DNA from: an uncultured Christensenella sp.
Lineage (GTDB): Bacteria; Bacillota; Clostridia; Christensenellales; Borkfalkiaceae
DNA length: 64,000 nt
Assembly: GCA_910586245.1 (NCBI GenBank)
Contig: CAJUFY010000002.1
Span: forward strand, 290,431-354,430
Direction: 5' to 3'
How positions within the stretch are numbered: the stretch's first letter is position 1; every line of letters starts with the position of its first letter. A model generated the notes under the pieces. That model was not told the origin of the DNA, searched no databases, and saw only the letters and a list, made by a program, of their open reading frames with translations. Below are positions 9,299 to 17,068 of the stretch, piece after piece. The translations under genes were made by a program, and so were the position numbers.

Positions 9299-9479
9299 GA
9301 CGGGGAGGTTAAAAAGTTTTATAGTTGAAGCACACAGGAAATTAAATTTTTCACAGTATCAGACAAATGAAAAAACATAAAATGTCGTAAATTAAGAGGT
9401 GAAAAAGCAAAATGAAATAACTTGTAGGAATAATAGGAAAGATAGTGCTATTTGTCGAAACGAAGGCGTAAGTTATTGT

Positions 9480-9659
9480 ATGGACAAGCCAAAACTTAAC
9501 TTTCGTTTTCACAATCCGAATAGCGAAGAGAAATTTGTACGTTTGCTCATATCGGTATGTATGGAAACGTGCAAGGTGAAAGCGGACGAGGCAATCTCGG
9601 CAGATTTATTAAATAAAAAGGAAGAAACGGCGGCAACAGACGCCGATAATAAGGAGTAA
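9480..9659 (+). CDS. Small protein preceding the serine recombinase
   Basis: A 59-residue ORF (ATG 9480) with the N-terminal pattern FRFHNPNSEEKFVRLL, then a charged helical tail. Short proteins with an HNPNS motif are frequently encoded directly upstream of large serine recombinases in Clostridia elements; their role is not established. The frame remains open upstream to a GTG at 9399 preceded by AAGAGG, giving an 86-residue alternative, but the conserved-looking part begins only after 9480. It ends 6 bases before the recombinase start, so the two are co-transcribed. Existence as a real protein is likely; function unknown. Confidence 0.6.
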   Translation: MDKPKLNFRFHNPNSEEKFVRLLISVCMETCKVKADEAISADLLNKKEETAATDADNKE

Positions 9660-9665
9660 CGAAGG

Positions 9666-11201
9666 ATGAGAATAGCGGCATATTGCAGGGTATCAACGGA
9701 CAAAGCGGACCAGCTCAACAGTCTGGAAGCGCAGAAAAAATTCTTTACGGAATATGTAAAGCGCACGGGGAACACACTCGTGCGCTTATATGCCGATGAA
9801 GGAATTTCGGGAACAAAGGTTAAAAAACGTAAACAGTTTTTGCAGATGATGGCTGACGCGGAGACGGGACTTTTCGAGCACGTTGTGGTAAAGGATATTT
9901 CCCGTTTTGCCCGCAACACTGTCGATTTATTGCAGAATATCAGAACGCTGAAACAGCTGGGCATTGAAACGGAATTCTTAACCGCCAATATGACGAGTAT
10001 GGGCAACAGCGAATTTGTGCTGACAATCTTCGGTGCGCTTGCGCAGGAAGAGAGCGCAAACACATCAAAGCGTATTAAGTTCGGTAAAAAGATTAACGCC
10101 GAAAAGGGCAGAATTCCCAATTTTGTTTACGGTTACGACAAAACTCCGGGCGACGTTTTCAATCTTAATTTCAACGAGAAAGAAGCGGCAGTCGTCCGCC
10201 GCATATTCCATATGTACACGGAAGAGAGCTACGGTGCCAATAAGATAGGACAGATCCTGAACGGTGAAAATATCAAGACGAAGTTCGGAAACAACTGGAC
10301 GCAGGAGGCAGTCTGCCGTATTCTTACGAATGAAATTTATATGGGCAAGGTTATCAATGGCAAGGTGGAAGTTGCCGACTTCCTGACCGGTATTCGCAGG
10401 TACAAAAGCGAGGAAGAATGGTGTGTCGTAGAGAAACCCGAGCTTGCTCTCATATCCAAGGAATTGTTTGAACGCACACAGGAGATAATGGCAAGCCGAA
10501 GCGAAAAATTTAAGACGCTCAACAAGCGAACAAGCAACAAGCACTTATTTTCAACGCTCATCGTCTGTAAAGATTGTGGCTGGTCGTTCAGACAAATCAC
10601 GAGAACTTATCAGAATACATACGTCCGCTGGGTTTGCTCGGGCAGGAACGGGCGGGGAGCCAAGACATGCTGTAATGCGACAAGTATCGGCGAAGACGTT
10701 TTAATCGATAAGCTGAATGAGTACTTTCGCAACTACATAAAAAACAAAGATAAAATAATCGAGCACGTTGTTGATGAGTTCCATAAGGTCTATAAGGAAG
10801 AGGACGTCAACTTACAACAGGAAAAAGAATTGACAGCCGAATACGAGAAGCTAAAAGCGTTCCGTGTAAAATATATGGATATGTTTGCAGCCGAGATGAT
10901 AAGCAAGGAAGAATTCAACAATCACGTCGGTGACAGCAAACAGAGAATGGAAAAGATTGAGAGTGAATTAAAACTCGTCAAACACAGGATTTCCAAAACC
11001 GGAGAGCTGAAAAGCATTTTAGAAAAGACCTTTAAAACTATTGAAGACATTATAGAAACGGGCGAAATGACAAACGGTCAGCTTCGGAAAATCATAGAGA
11101 AAATCGAGGTAGACCACGAGGGGAACGTAGATATTTATATGAAATTAACCGAGCGGTTAAACCTTGCCCGTACCGTTCCAATAAGTGGGTGTCTGACATA
11201 A
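9666..11201 (+). CDS. Large serine recombinase / site-specific integrase
   Basis: A 511-residue protein with the architecture of large serine recombinases: an N-terminal resolvase domain (about 1-145) with catalytic S10 in YCRVSTD and the ISRFARN motif, a recombinase domain (about 150-265), a zinc ribbon (CKDCGWS ... VCSGRNGRGAKTCCN), and a coiled-coil segment (about 385-450) of the kind that controls integration versus excision. It would catalyse insertion or excision of the element between attP and attB through a serine-linked two-base break. GGAG lies 9-12 bases before the ATG. Codon use is less AT-rich than the defence genes and less GC-rich than the chromosome, suggesting a separate origin. 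It appears intact, so the element may still be mobile. Confidence 0.92.
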   Translation: MRIAAYCRVSTDKADQLNSLEAQKKFFTEYVKRTGNTLVRLYADEGISGTKVKKRKQFLQMMADAETGLFEHVVVKDISRFARNTVDLLQNIRTLKQLGIETEFLTANMTSMGNSEFVLTIFGALAQEESANTSKRIKFGKKINAEKGRIPNFVYGYDKTPGDVFNLNFNEKEAAVVRRIFHMYTEESYGANKIGQILNGENIKTKFGNNWTQEAVCRILTNEIYMGKVINGKVEVADFLTGIRRYKSEEEWCVVEKPELALISKELFERTQEIMASRSEKFKTLNKRTSNKHLFSTLIVCKDCGWSFRQITRTYQNTYVRWVCSGRNGRGAKTCCNATSIGEDVLIDKLNEYFRNYIKNKDKIIEHVVDEFHKVYKEEDVNLQQEKELTAEYEKLKAFRVKYMDMFAAEMISKEEFNNHVGDSKQRMEKIESELKLVKHRISKTGELKSILEKTFKTIEDIIETGEMTNGQLRKIIEKIEVDHEGNVDIYMKLTERLNLARTVPISGCLT

Positions 11202-11367
11202 AGACGTTACTGAACGGTTAAAACAAATCGATCCCGATCTTTGGGATCGGGTGAAGGCGGTGCTCGACGTGAATCTGAAAGAACGTCATTTGCGCGGCGG
11301 CGACGCGACCAGAAGGAAGTACCGAAACGAGCATACGGCGGTTTGTAAAGAGCCCGTTCTGCAATAA
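11197..11367 (+). pseudogene. Start-less open frame, possible 3' remnant of a host gene cut by the element
   Basis: Beginning within the recombinase stop region, the frame read from 11197 to the TAA at 11365-11367 stays open for 56 codons, has no start codon or ribosome binding site, and uses GC-rich host-like codons. It reads like a natural C-terminus (for example IDPDLWDRVKAVLDVNLKE, then HLRGGDATRRKY). I do not recognise the family. Upstream in the same frame a TGA at 11194 lies in recombinase sequence. The simplest inference is that the element inserted into this gene and left its tail, with the 5' part outside the window to the left. It could also be a chance open frame. Confidence 0.5.
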
Positions 11368-11426
11368 AGCATGCGGAATTTTGCCAGTTTCTGTCGAATT
11401 TTCCGTAAAAAACTTTTGCTTTCATG

Positions 11427-11455
11427 TTGTCATTTGATTGACAATATGATATAAT
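11427..11455 (+). promoter_or_regulatory. Promoter of the CoA-dehydratase activase operon
   Basis: TTGTCA (11427-11432), 17-base spacer, TATAAT (11450-11455). This is the first chromosomal promoter after the element, about 45 bases before the activase start. Confidence 0.75.
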
Positions 11456-11500
11456 GTGCACGTTAGTGACAAATTTTTTGTTGGCAAAAGAGAAGCGGAT

Positions 11501-14428
11501 ATGGCGAAATTATTGGGAATCGACGTTGGTTCTACCACGGTAAAAGTTTGTGTCATCGACGAGGGCGGGGAAGTTCTGTTTACCTCTTACGAGCGGCACT
11601 TTTCCCGCGTGAAAAAATGCATGTTGGGCGAACTGGAAAAAGTGCGTCCGTTCGGCACGCAATTTAAAGTTTGCATTACAGGTTCTGCGGGATTGGGCAT
11701 TGCGCAGCGCGGCAAAATTCCGTTCGTGCAGGAAGTACAGGCGGCGTACGGCGCGATTAAAGCGTATTATCCCGATGCGGACGCCGCGGTGGAGCTGGGC
11801 GGCGAGGATGCAAAGATTATCTTCGTGACGGGCGGAACCGAACAGCGGATGAACGGCAGCTGTGCGGGCGGTACGGGCGCGTTTATCGATCAGATGGCGA
11901 CCTTGCTCGATCTTACGGTAAACGAGATGGACGAGCTCGCCGTGCAGGCGGAAAAAGTTTATCCGATTGCTTCCCGTTGCGGCGTTTTCGCGAAATCGGA
12001 TATCCAGCCCCTTTTGAATCAGGGGGCGAGCAAGGCGGATATTTCGGCGTCTATTTTTCAGGCGGTCGTCGATCAGACCGTTTCGGGACTGGCGCAGGGG
12101 CGCAGAATCAAGGGGAAGGTATTGTTTCTGGGCGGCCCGCTTTTCTTTTTGAAGGGACTGCGCAAGGCGTTTCAGACGACGCTGAATCTCGACGACGAGC
12201 ATGCGGTGTTCCCTGAAAACGCGCCTTGTTTTATGTCGATCGGCGCGGCGATGTATGCGGAAAGTTCCAAAGAGGAAACGTTGGAAGAGATCGAAGCGCG
12301 TCTTTCTTCCGTTTCCGATGCCTCGAACATCACGGTGGGAGAACCTCTGTTTGCAACCCGCGAAGAATACGACGAATTCGTTGCCCGCCATAAGCGCAGC
12401 GATCTGCAATTCGAAGACATTCATAAATACGAAGGCGATGCTTATCTCGGCATCGATTCGGGCTCGACGACGACCAAATTGATGTTGATTACGCCCGAAA
12501 ATAAAATTTTGTATTCGCACTATCAGTCCAACAACGGACAGCCGCTCGATATCGTGGCGGGAAAAATCAGAGAAATTTATTCTTTGATCGGCAACCGCAT
12601 TACCGTACGAGGCGCCTGCGTTACGGGATACGGCGAGGATATGATGCGTTCGGCGCTGAAAATCGATTTCGGCGTCGTGGAAACGATGGCGCACTTTAAA
12701 GCGGCGCTGCATTTCAACCCCGAAGTGGATTTTATCATCGATATCGGCGGGCAGGACATTAAGTGTTTTAAAGTGAAACGCCGCGCGATCGATTCGATTA
12801 TGCTCAACGAGGCGTGTTCTTCCGGCTGCGGCTCCTTTATTCAGACGTTTGCAAAAGCGATGGGAATGGAAATCGAAGAATTTTCCCGTCTCGGTTTGTT
12901 TGCGAAGCACCCCGTCGAACTGGGTTCGCGCTGTACGGTGTTCATGAACAGCTCGGTCAAACAGGCGCAGAAAGAGGGCGCGAGCGTGGAAGACATTTCA
13001 GCGGGGCTTTCTTCTTCCATCGTCAAAAATGCGATTTACAAGGTGATCCGCGCGCGCACGCCCGAAGAACTCGGCGAACATATCGTCGTGCAGGGCGGCA
13101 CGTTCCTCAACGACGCCGTACTCCGTTCCTTTGAAAAAGAGACGGGCAAGCAGGTCGTCCGTCCCGCGATTGCAGGGCTGATGGGCGCGTTCGGCGCGGC
13201 GTTGTTCGCCAAAGAAAACACGTCCGACGACGTGCTCGTGAGCACGCTTTTAACCGAAGCGGAACTGCGCGCGTTTTCCTATTCCTCGCAGTCGGTGAAC
13301 TGCAAGGGATGTACTTCGAAATGCAACGTCAATATTTTGACGTTTGCGGACGGTCGTAAATTTATTTCGGGCAATAAATGCGAACGGGGCGCGGGATTGA
13401 AATTGCGTACAGACCGACCCGATATTTATGCATATAAATATAACAAACTGCTTTCCATGCCTTCGGGACAAGGGGGAAGTCGCGGCAGAGTGGGAATCCC
13501 GTTGCAGCTCTTGATGTACGAACAGCTTCCGTTGTGGACGGGCTTTTTCGAAACCTGCGGGTTCGAAGTCGTTCTTTCCGAACAGAGTTCGCGCGAACTG
13601 TATTTCCGCGGGCAGCATACCGTGGCGAGCGATACGGCGTGTTATCCCGCCAAACTTATCCACGGACACGTGGAATCGTTGCTGGATCGCGGCGTGGATT
13701 TCGTGTTCTATCCCTGCGAAAGCTACAATATGAAGGAAGAGGGCGCGTACAATCACTACAACTGTCCCGTAGTGGCGTATTATCCCGAACTTTTAAAAGC
13801 CAACAACGAACGGCTGAACAGCGGCAATCTCGTGATGCCCTATATCAACCCCAACAACGAAAAGAAGACGGTGCGCGCGCTCAAAAAGGCGCTTGCAAAA
13901 TACAAGCTTTCCGCGCGGCTCATTCGTAAAGGGTTGCGCGAGGGCATGCGTCGCATGGCAAAATATCACGAGGACGTTGTGACGGAAGGCAGAAAAATTC
14001 TGGCGCAGGCGGAACGCGAAAATCTGCGCGTCATCGTGCTTGCGGGCAGACCTTACCACGCCGACCCTGAAATCAATCACGGCATCAACAAACTGTTGTG
14101 CTCGCTCGGATTCGCCGTGCTTTCGGAGGACGCGGTGTTCGAAGAGGGGAATTACGTGAAGGTGGACGTGCTCGACCAGTGGACGTACCACGCACGCCTT
14201 TACCGCGCCGCGGAGTACGTGACCCGTCACGAAAACGTCAATCTCGTTCAGCTCGTTTCCTTCGGTTGCGGGATCGACGCGATCACGACGGACGAAGTGC
14301 GCATCATTCTGGAGAGCAAAGGCAAGCTTTATACGCAGATTAAGATCGACGAAATCAACAATCTCGGCGTGGTGAAAATACGGCTTCGTTCCATGCTCGC
14401 CGCGATCGAGGAGCAGAGCAGAAGATGA
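11501..14428 (+). CDS. 2-hydroxyacyl-CoA dehydratase activase-related protein, ATPase part
   Basis: A 975-residue protein with two tandem ASKHA-type ATPase modules: the first begins LGIDVGSTTVKV (near residue 5) with GGEDAKI and SCAGGTGAF, the second begins LGIDSGSTTTKL (near 318) with GGQDIKC and EACSSGCGSF. The second holds the cysteine pattern that in dehydratase activators bridges a [4Fe-4S] cluster. A third part from about residue 600 has NCKGCTSKCNV and is of the DUF2229/COG3580 type. Activators use ATP to push one electron into a dehydratase; the substrate of these large fused forms is unknown. ATG 11501 is chosen because the longer frame begins inside the promoter. Its stop overlaps the next start (ATGA), and the two genes together have the length of the single-chain version. 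Confidence 0.85.
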   Translation: MAKLLGIDVGSTTVKVCVIDEGGEVLFTSYERHFSRVKKCMLGELEKVRPFGTQFKVCITGSAGLGIAQRGKIPFVQEVQAAYGAIKAYYPDADAAVELGGEDAKIIFVTGGTEQRMNGSCAGGTGAFIDQMATLLDLTVNEMDELAVQAEKVYPIASRCGVFAKSDIQPLLNQGASKADISASIFQAVVDQTVSGLAQGRRIKGKVLFLGGPLFFLKGLRKAFQTTLNLDDEHAVFPENAPCFMSIGAAMYAESSKEETLEEIEARLSSVSDASNITVGEPLFATREEYDEFVARHKRSDLQFEDIHKYEGDAYLGIDSGSTTTKLMLITPENKILYSHYQSNNGQPLDIVAGKIREIYSLIGNRITVRGACVTGYGEDMMRSALKIDFGVVETMAHFKAALHFNPEVDFIIDIGGQDIKCFKVKRRAIDSIMLNEACSSGCGSFIQTFAKAMGMEIEEFSRLGLFAKHPVELGSRCTVFMNSSVKQAQKEGASVEDISAGLSSSIVKNAIYKVIRARTPEELGEHIVVQGGTFLNDAVLRSFEKETGKQVVRPAIAGLMGAFGAALFAKENTSDDVLVSTLLTEAELRAFSYSSQSVNCKGCTSKCNVNILTFADGRKFISGNKCERGAGLKLRTDRPDIYAYKYNKLLSMPSGQGGSRGRVGIPLQLLMYEQLPLWTGFFETCGFEVVLSEQSSRELYFRGQHTVASDTACYPAKLIHGHVESLLDRGVDFVFYPCESYNMKEEGAYNHYNCPVVAYYPELLKANNERLNSGNLVMPYINPNNEKKTVRALKKALAKYKLSARLIRKGLREGMRRMAKYHEDVVTEGRKILAQAERENLRVIVLAGRPYHADPEINHGINKLLCSLGFAVLSEDAVFEEGNYVKVDVLDQWTYHARLYRAAEYVTRHENVNLVQLVSFGCGIDAITTDEVRIILESKGKLYTQIKIDEINNLGVVKIRLRSMLAAIEEQSRR

Positions 14429-15711
14429 AAAAGAATCAAAAGCAAAAGAAACCGATCGTAGATTTTACCGAAGAATTTCCCCGCTTCAACCGTGCGAAAA
14501 AGAGCGATTATACCGTGCTCGTGCCCGATATGCTTCCCTTTCATTTCGATCTCTTCATTTACCTGTTGGGGCAGGAAGGATATAAGATGGAGGTGCTGCA
14601 CAACGAAGGGCGTTCGGTGATGGACGAAGGGCTCAAACACGTGCATAACGATACGTGTTTCCCTGCGCTGTGTTGCATCGGGCAGTATCTCGACGCATTG
14701 AAAAGCGGGAAATACGACGTGAACAAGACGGCGGTTCTCATTACGCAGTCGGGCGGCGGTTGCCGCGCCAGCAATTACGTGCCGTTGATCCGGAAAGCGT
14801 TGAAAGCGGAATTTCCCAACGTGCCCGTTTTGTCGCTCAACTTTGCAGGGCTCGAAAAAGAGAGCTCGCTCGAATTCAGTTTAAAACTGTTCGGGAAATT
14901 CGGTTACGCAATGTTCTACGGCGATCTGATCATGACCTGTTTCAATCAGACCAAACCTTACGAAATCAACGAAGGGGAGACCGCTGCCGTCCGCGAACGC
15001 TGCGTTGCCGAAATGAAGCGCGCGTTCGATACGAGAAAATACAAGCAATTGAAAAAGAACGCGAAGTATTTGCTCGACGCGTTCGCCGCCGTTCCCGTGA
15101 AGAAGGAAGAAAAGGTAAAGGTCGGGATCGTGGGGGAAATTTACGTAAAGTATTCTCCGCTCGGCAATTCTCATCTCGAAGATTTTCTGCTTTCCGAAAA
15201 CTGCGAACCCGTCGTGCCCGCCCTGCTGGATTTCGTACTCTATTGCATTACCAATACGATTAACGACGCAAAGTTTTACGACATCAACAAGAGCTACCGC
15301 GCGTTCTTTACCTTCGGCTACCGTTGGCTGTATAAGCGGGAAAAAATGCTGATCAAGTTGATGAAAGATCAGGGCAGATTCGAACCGTTCCACGATTTCG
15401 GGCATTTGAAACGGTGCGGCGATATCGTTATGAATCAGGGCGTAAAAATGGGCGAGGGCTGGCTGATCCCCGCCGAGATGATGGCGCTTTCCCAAACGGG
15501 AACGGATAACATCGTTTGCGCGCAGCCCTTCGGCTGTCTGCCCAATCACATCGCGGGCAAGGGGGCGGTACGCGTGTTAAAAGAAATGTACGAACACATC
15601 AACATCGTGCCCGTGGATTACGATCCTTCGGCAACCCGCGTCAATCAGGAAAACAGAATTAAACTGATGCTTTCGACCGCAAGGGAAAATTTGAAAGCGA
15701 AACGATCGTAA
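14425..15711 (+). CDS. CoA-dehydratase activase-related protein, C-terminal (COG3581-type) part
   Basis: A 428-residue cytosolic protein coupled to the preceding gene by an ATGA overlap. It corresponds to the C-terminal third of large activase-related fusion proteins (COG3581): a cysteine-containing DTCFPALCCIGQYLDAL near residues 75-91, TQSGGGCRASNY near 107-118, and AQPFGCLPNHIAGKG near 357-371. The cysteines resemble the iron-sulfur ligands of 2-hydroxyacyl-CoA dehydratase-like subunits. Inference: it works as a complex with the 975-residue protein, either as a dehydratase-like reductase or as its docking part. Substrate unknown. An inverted repeat follows the stop. Confidence 0.8.
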   Translation: MKKNQKQKKPIVDFTEEFPRFNRAKKSDYTVLVPDMLPFHFDLFIYLLGQEGYKMEVLHNEGRSVMDEGLKHVHNDTCFPALCCIGQYLDALKSGKYDVNKTAVLITQSGGGCRASNYVPLIRKALKAEFPNVPVLSLNFAGLEKESSLEFSLKLFGKFGYAMFYGDLIMTCFNQTKPYEINEGETAAVRERCVAEMKRAFDTRKYKQLKKNAKYLLDAFAAVPVKKEEKVKVGIVGEIYVKYSPLGNSHLEDFLLSENCEPVVPALLDFVLYCITNTINDAKFYDINKSYRAFFTFGYRWLYKREKMLIKLMKDQGRFEPFHDFGHLKRCGDIVMNQGVKMGEGWLIPAEMMALSQTGTDNIVCAQPFGCLPNHIAGKGAVRVLKEMYEHINIVPVDYDPSATRVNQENRIKLMLSTARENLKAKRS

Positions 15712-15729
15712 ATACGAAAGACAAAAGAG

Positions 15730-15751
15730 CGGCGGCGCATATGCGCCGCCG
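15730..15751. terminator. GC-rich palindrome between convergent genes
   Basis: A perfect 22-base palindrome (CGGCGGCGCAT and its complement) lies between the activase operon and the convergent DUF4363 gene. It has no T-run, so termination is only probable. Confidence 0.4.
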
Positions 15752-15757
15752 TTCAAG

Positions 15758-16135
15758 TTACATAATATTTTCAAGCCCGGGGCGATAGGTGTCGGGCAGG
15801 CAGTCGGTTAAATGCAGTAGAATTTCCAGCTTTGCCTGCGCGAGCGAATAATCGCCTTGTTTGATGTGTCCCACCGTTTCGGACATATAGTCGTCGATTC
15901 GCGAAATATCGTTGTGCGGAATCCAGACGTGCAGTTGTTCCTTTCTGCGCTCCCAGGAATCCTGTACGATTTTCGCGTCTTCTCCGTTGGCGGTGCCCTC
16001 GTCCACTTTCGCGTAGAGCGATTGCAGTTCGGTTCGGAACTCGTCGAAATGATCTTTTACGTAGAACGCTTCGAACAGAGAAATGCCCGCAAGCAGGAGG
16101 ACGGTAACGAGAATGCTTACCAAAGATTTTACCAC
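15758..16135 (-). CDS. DUF4363 family membrane-anchored protein
   Basis: A 125-residue protein with an N-terminal membrane segment (about residues 5-26) followed by a soluble helical domain, matching the DUF4363 family, whose members in Clostridia usually sit next to DUF421 (YetF-like) genes, as here. The start lies inside the last codons of the DUF421 gene (7-base overlap), so the pair is translationally coupled. Function is unknown; an accessory role to the DUF421 protein at the membrane is inferred from this conserved pairing. Confidence 0.75.
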   Translation of the reverse strand: MVKSLVSILVTVLLLAGISLFEAFYVKDHFDEFRTELQSLYAKVDEGTANGEDAKIVQDSWERRKEQLHVWIPHNDISRIDDYMSETVGHIKQGDYSLAQAKLEILLHLTDCLPDTYRPGLENIM

Positions 16136-16818
16136 GTTTTACCTCCCGGATATTCCACGTTGAGCGTGCGGAATTTTTCGTTTTTCTGTTGCAGATACAG
16201 TTTACCTTCGCCGTCCGCCGTGAGTACCAACACCTTCTTTTCGGATTTGATGCCCTGATCTTTTAAAAGGCTGTTGAAGAACGCTTCGTCAAGCCCTGTG
16301 ATTTCAAGGTTTTTTCGATCGTACTTTCCGTTGTCGATGATCACGAGGGGCAGAGAAGTCTGCATTTGTTCGTAATTTTCTTTGGGCAGGGCGGAAAAGG
16401 TTCCGTTTGCTTCGTAGAGCGCGTAGTCGATGCTGTCCAGCGAAAAATATCCCGCCGAACGGAGCGATTCGATCAAGTCGGAAACGTCGAGGTTGTTCCG
16501 CTTCAACTGATAGTCGTCGATTCCGTTTTTGTTGATGACGACGCTCGGCTTCCCGCTGATCAAAGATTTCAGCGGTTTGAATTTCAGATCGAGCAGCGTC
16601 ATGATTTCGTGCAGCACGAAAATCGTGACCACGGCGATCACGCCGTACAACAGCGGAATGGAAACGTCCGCCATCGGAATACAAGCCAGTTCTGCGATCA
16701 AAAGGGTGATCACGAGCTCGAAGGGCTGCATTTCCCCGATCTGGCGTTTTCCCATTAAACGCATGATAATCAGCAGGACGAGAAAGATGATTGCGGTTCG
16801 GATAATTACGATCAGCAT
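16129..16818 (-). CDS. DUF421 (YetF-like) membrane protein
   Basis: A 229-residue protein with three predicted membrane segments in the first 80 residues, including the typical RLMGKRQIGEMQPFELVI stretch, followed by the cytosolic YetF-type domain (GKPSVVINKNGI, then NNLDVSDLIESLRSAG). DUF421 proteins are widespread in Bacillota and in Bacillus some contribute to spore germination membrane properties; no biochemical role is certain. It is the first gene of a two-gene unit with the DUF4363 gene and is divergent from the riboswitch-controlled folT gene. Confidence 0.87.
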   Translation of the reverse strand: MLIVIIRTAIIFLVLLIIMRLMGKRQIGEMQPFELVITLLIAELACIPMADVSIPLLYGVIAVVTIFVLHEIMTLLDLKFKPLKSLISGKPSVVINKNGIDDYQLKRNNLDVSDLIESLRSAGYFSLDSIDYALYEANGTFSALPKENYEQMQTSLPLVIIDNGKYDRKNLEITGLDEAFFNSLLKDQGIKSEKKVLVLTADGEGKLYLQQKNEKFRTLNVEYPGGKTW

Positions 16819-16858
16819 ATTAAAAGTATTTTAATTTTAAAAAAAAGTATGTAAACGG

Positions 16859-16887
16859 TTGCATATTTTCCGCGTTTGGTTTATAAT
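16859..16887 (+). promoter_or_regulatory. Promoter of the THF riboswitch-folT transcript
   Basis: TTGCAT (16859-16864), 17-base spacer, TATAAT (16882-16887). The predicted start near 16894 coincides with the first paired bases of the riboswitch. Confidence 0.75.
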
Positions 16888-16892
16888 AATTT

Positions 16893-16988
16893 CCGAAGAG
16901 TAGCCAAGGCGCGTTAAGTGTTGCGAAACGGGACGTTGTTCGCAAACGAAAGGGAATTCCCTGCGGTGCCGCGGCGCGTCCGCTCGAT
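16893..16988 (+). promoter_or_regulatory. Tetrahydrofolate (THF) riboswitch
   Basis: The leader shows the conserved blocks of the THF riboswitch class in order: AGAGTAG, GCGTTAAGTG, a hairpin (TTGCGAA ... TTCGCAA) enclosing GGGACGTTG, then CGAA, a short hairpin, GCGGTG, and GCGTCCGCTC closing the P1 stem. This class binds reduced folates and controls folate transport or synthesis genes. The downstream gene is a FolT-like transporter component, which supports the call independently. Exact stem ends are estimated by eye. Confidence 0.85.
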
Positions 16989-17039
16989 TTACGCACGGGT
17001 TCCAACCGCGGAGGAAAACAGGCGTACAGTTTTGAACGG

Positions 17040-17065
17040 ACCTCTCAGAAATCGGGAGGTTTTTT
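17040..17065 (+). terminator. Riboswitch expression platform: hairpin overlapping the folT ribosome binding site
   Basis: ACCTCTC (17040-17046) pairs with GGGAGGT (17054-17060), followed by six T. The 3' arm contains the GGAGG used by folT, 9 bases before its ATG. Folding would both form an intrinsic terminator and hide the ribosome binding site, giving an OFF state. Confidence 0.7.
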
Positions 17066-17068
17066 ATT

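Larger units (their letters stand above)
8930..9479. other. 550-bp AT-rich noncoding stretch between vsr and the recombinase unit
   Basis: No credible protein gene is visible on either strand. The stretch holds the operon terminator (9016-9046), a poly-A/poly-T rich near-palindrome around 9219-9255 (AACTTTTTTT and AAAAAAGTT arms), a good promoter (9271-9298) and a GGGGAGG at 9302-9308 that is not followed by a usable start. A three-base-step micro frame ATG-AAA-TAA occurs at 9411 after AGAGGTG. Phage-type serine integrase elements often keep att-related or excision-control sequence near the integrase, but nothing here proves it. Confidence 0.5.
1..11200. mobile_element. Right portion of an AT-rich integrative element carrying a defence operon and a serine recombinase
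   Basis: Up to about 9.4 kb the DNA is strongly AT-rich and full of AAA/TTT codons, the recombinase is intermediate, and from about 11.2 kb the sequence becomes GC-rich with a different codon habit. The last gene of the AT-rich part is a large serine recombinase whose stop codon lies directly against an open frame of host-like composition. Seen: composition break, recombinase at the edge, defence genes. Inferred: this is the right end of an integrated element, with the attachment junction close to 11160-11205. The left end is outside the window, so its size and the att core are unknown. A decayed genomic island rather than an active element is also possible. Confidence 0.65.

Noticed and set aside
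11438..11455. TTGACA next to TATAAT upstream of the activase gene
   Set aside because: The two boxes are only six bases apart; a TTGTCA at 11427 with a 17-base spacer is the workable -35.
11207..11461. An 84-codon minus-strand frame after the recombinase
   Set aside because: Its translation is low in protein-like pattern and it runs antisense through the activase promoter; the plus-strand start-less frame looks more natural.
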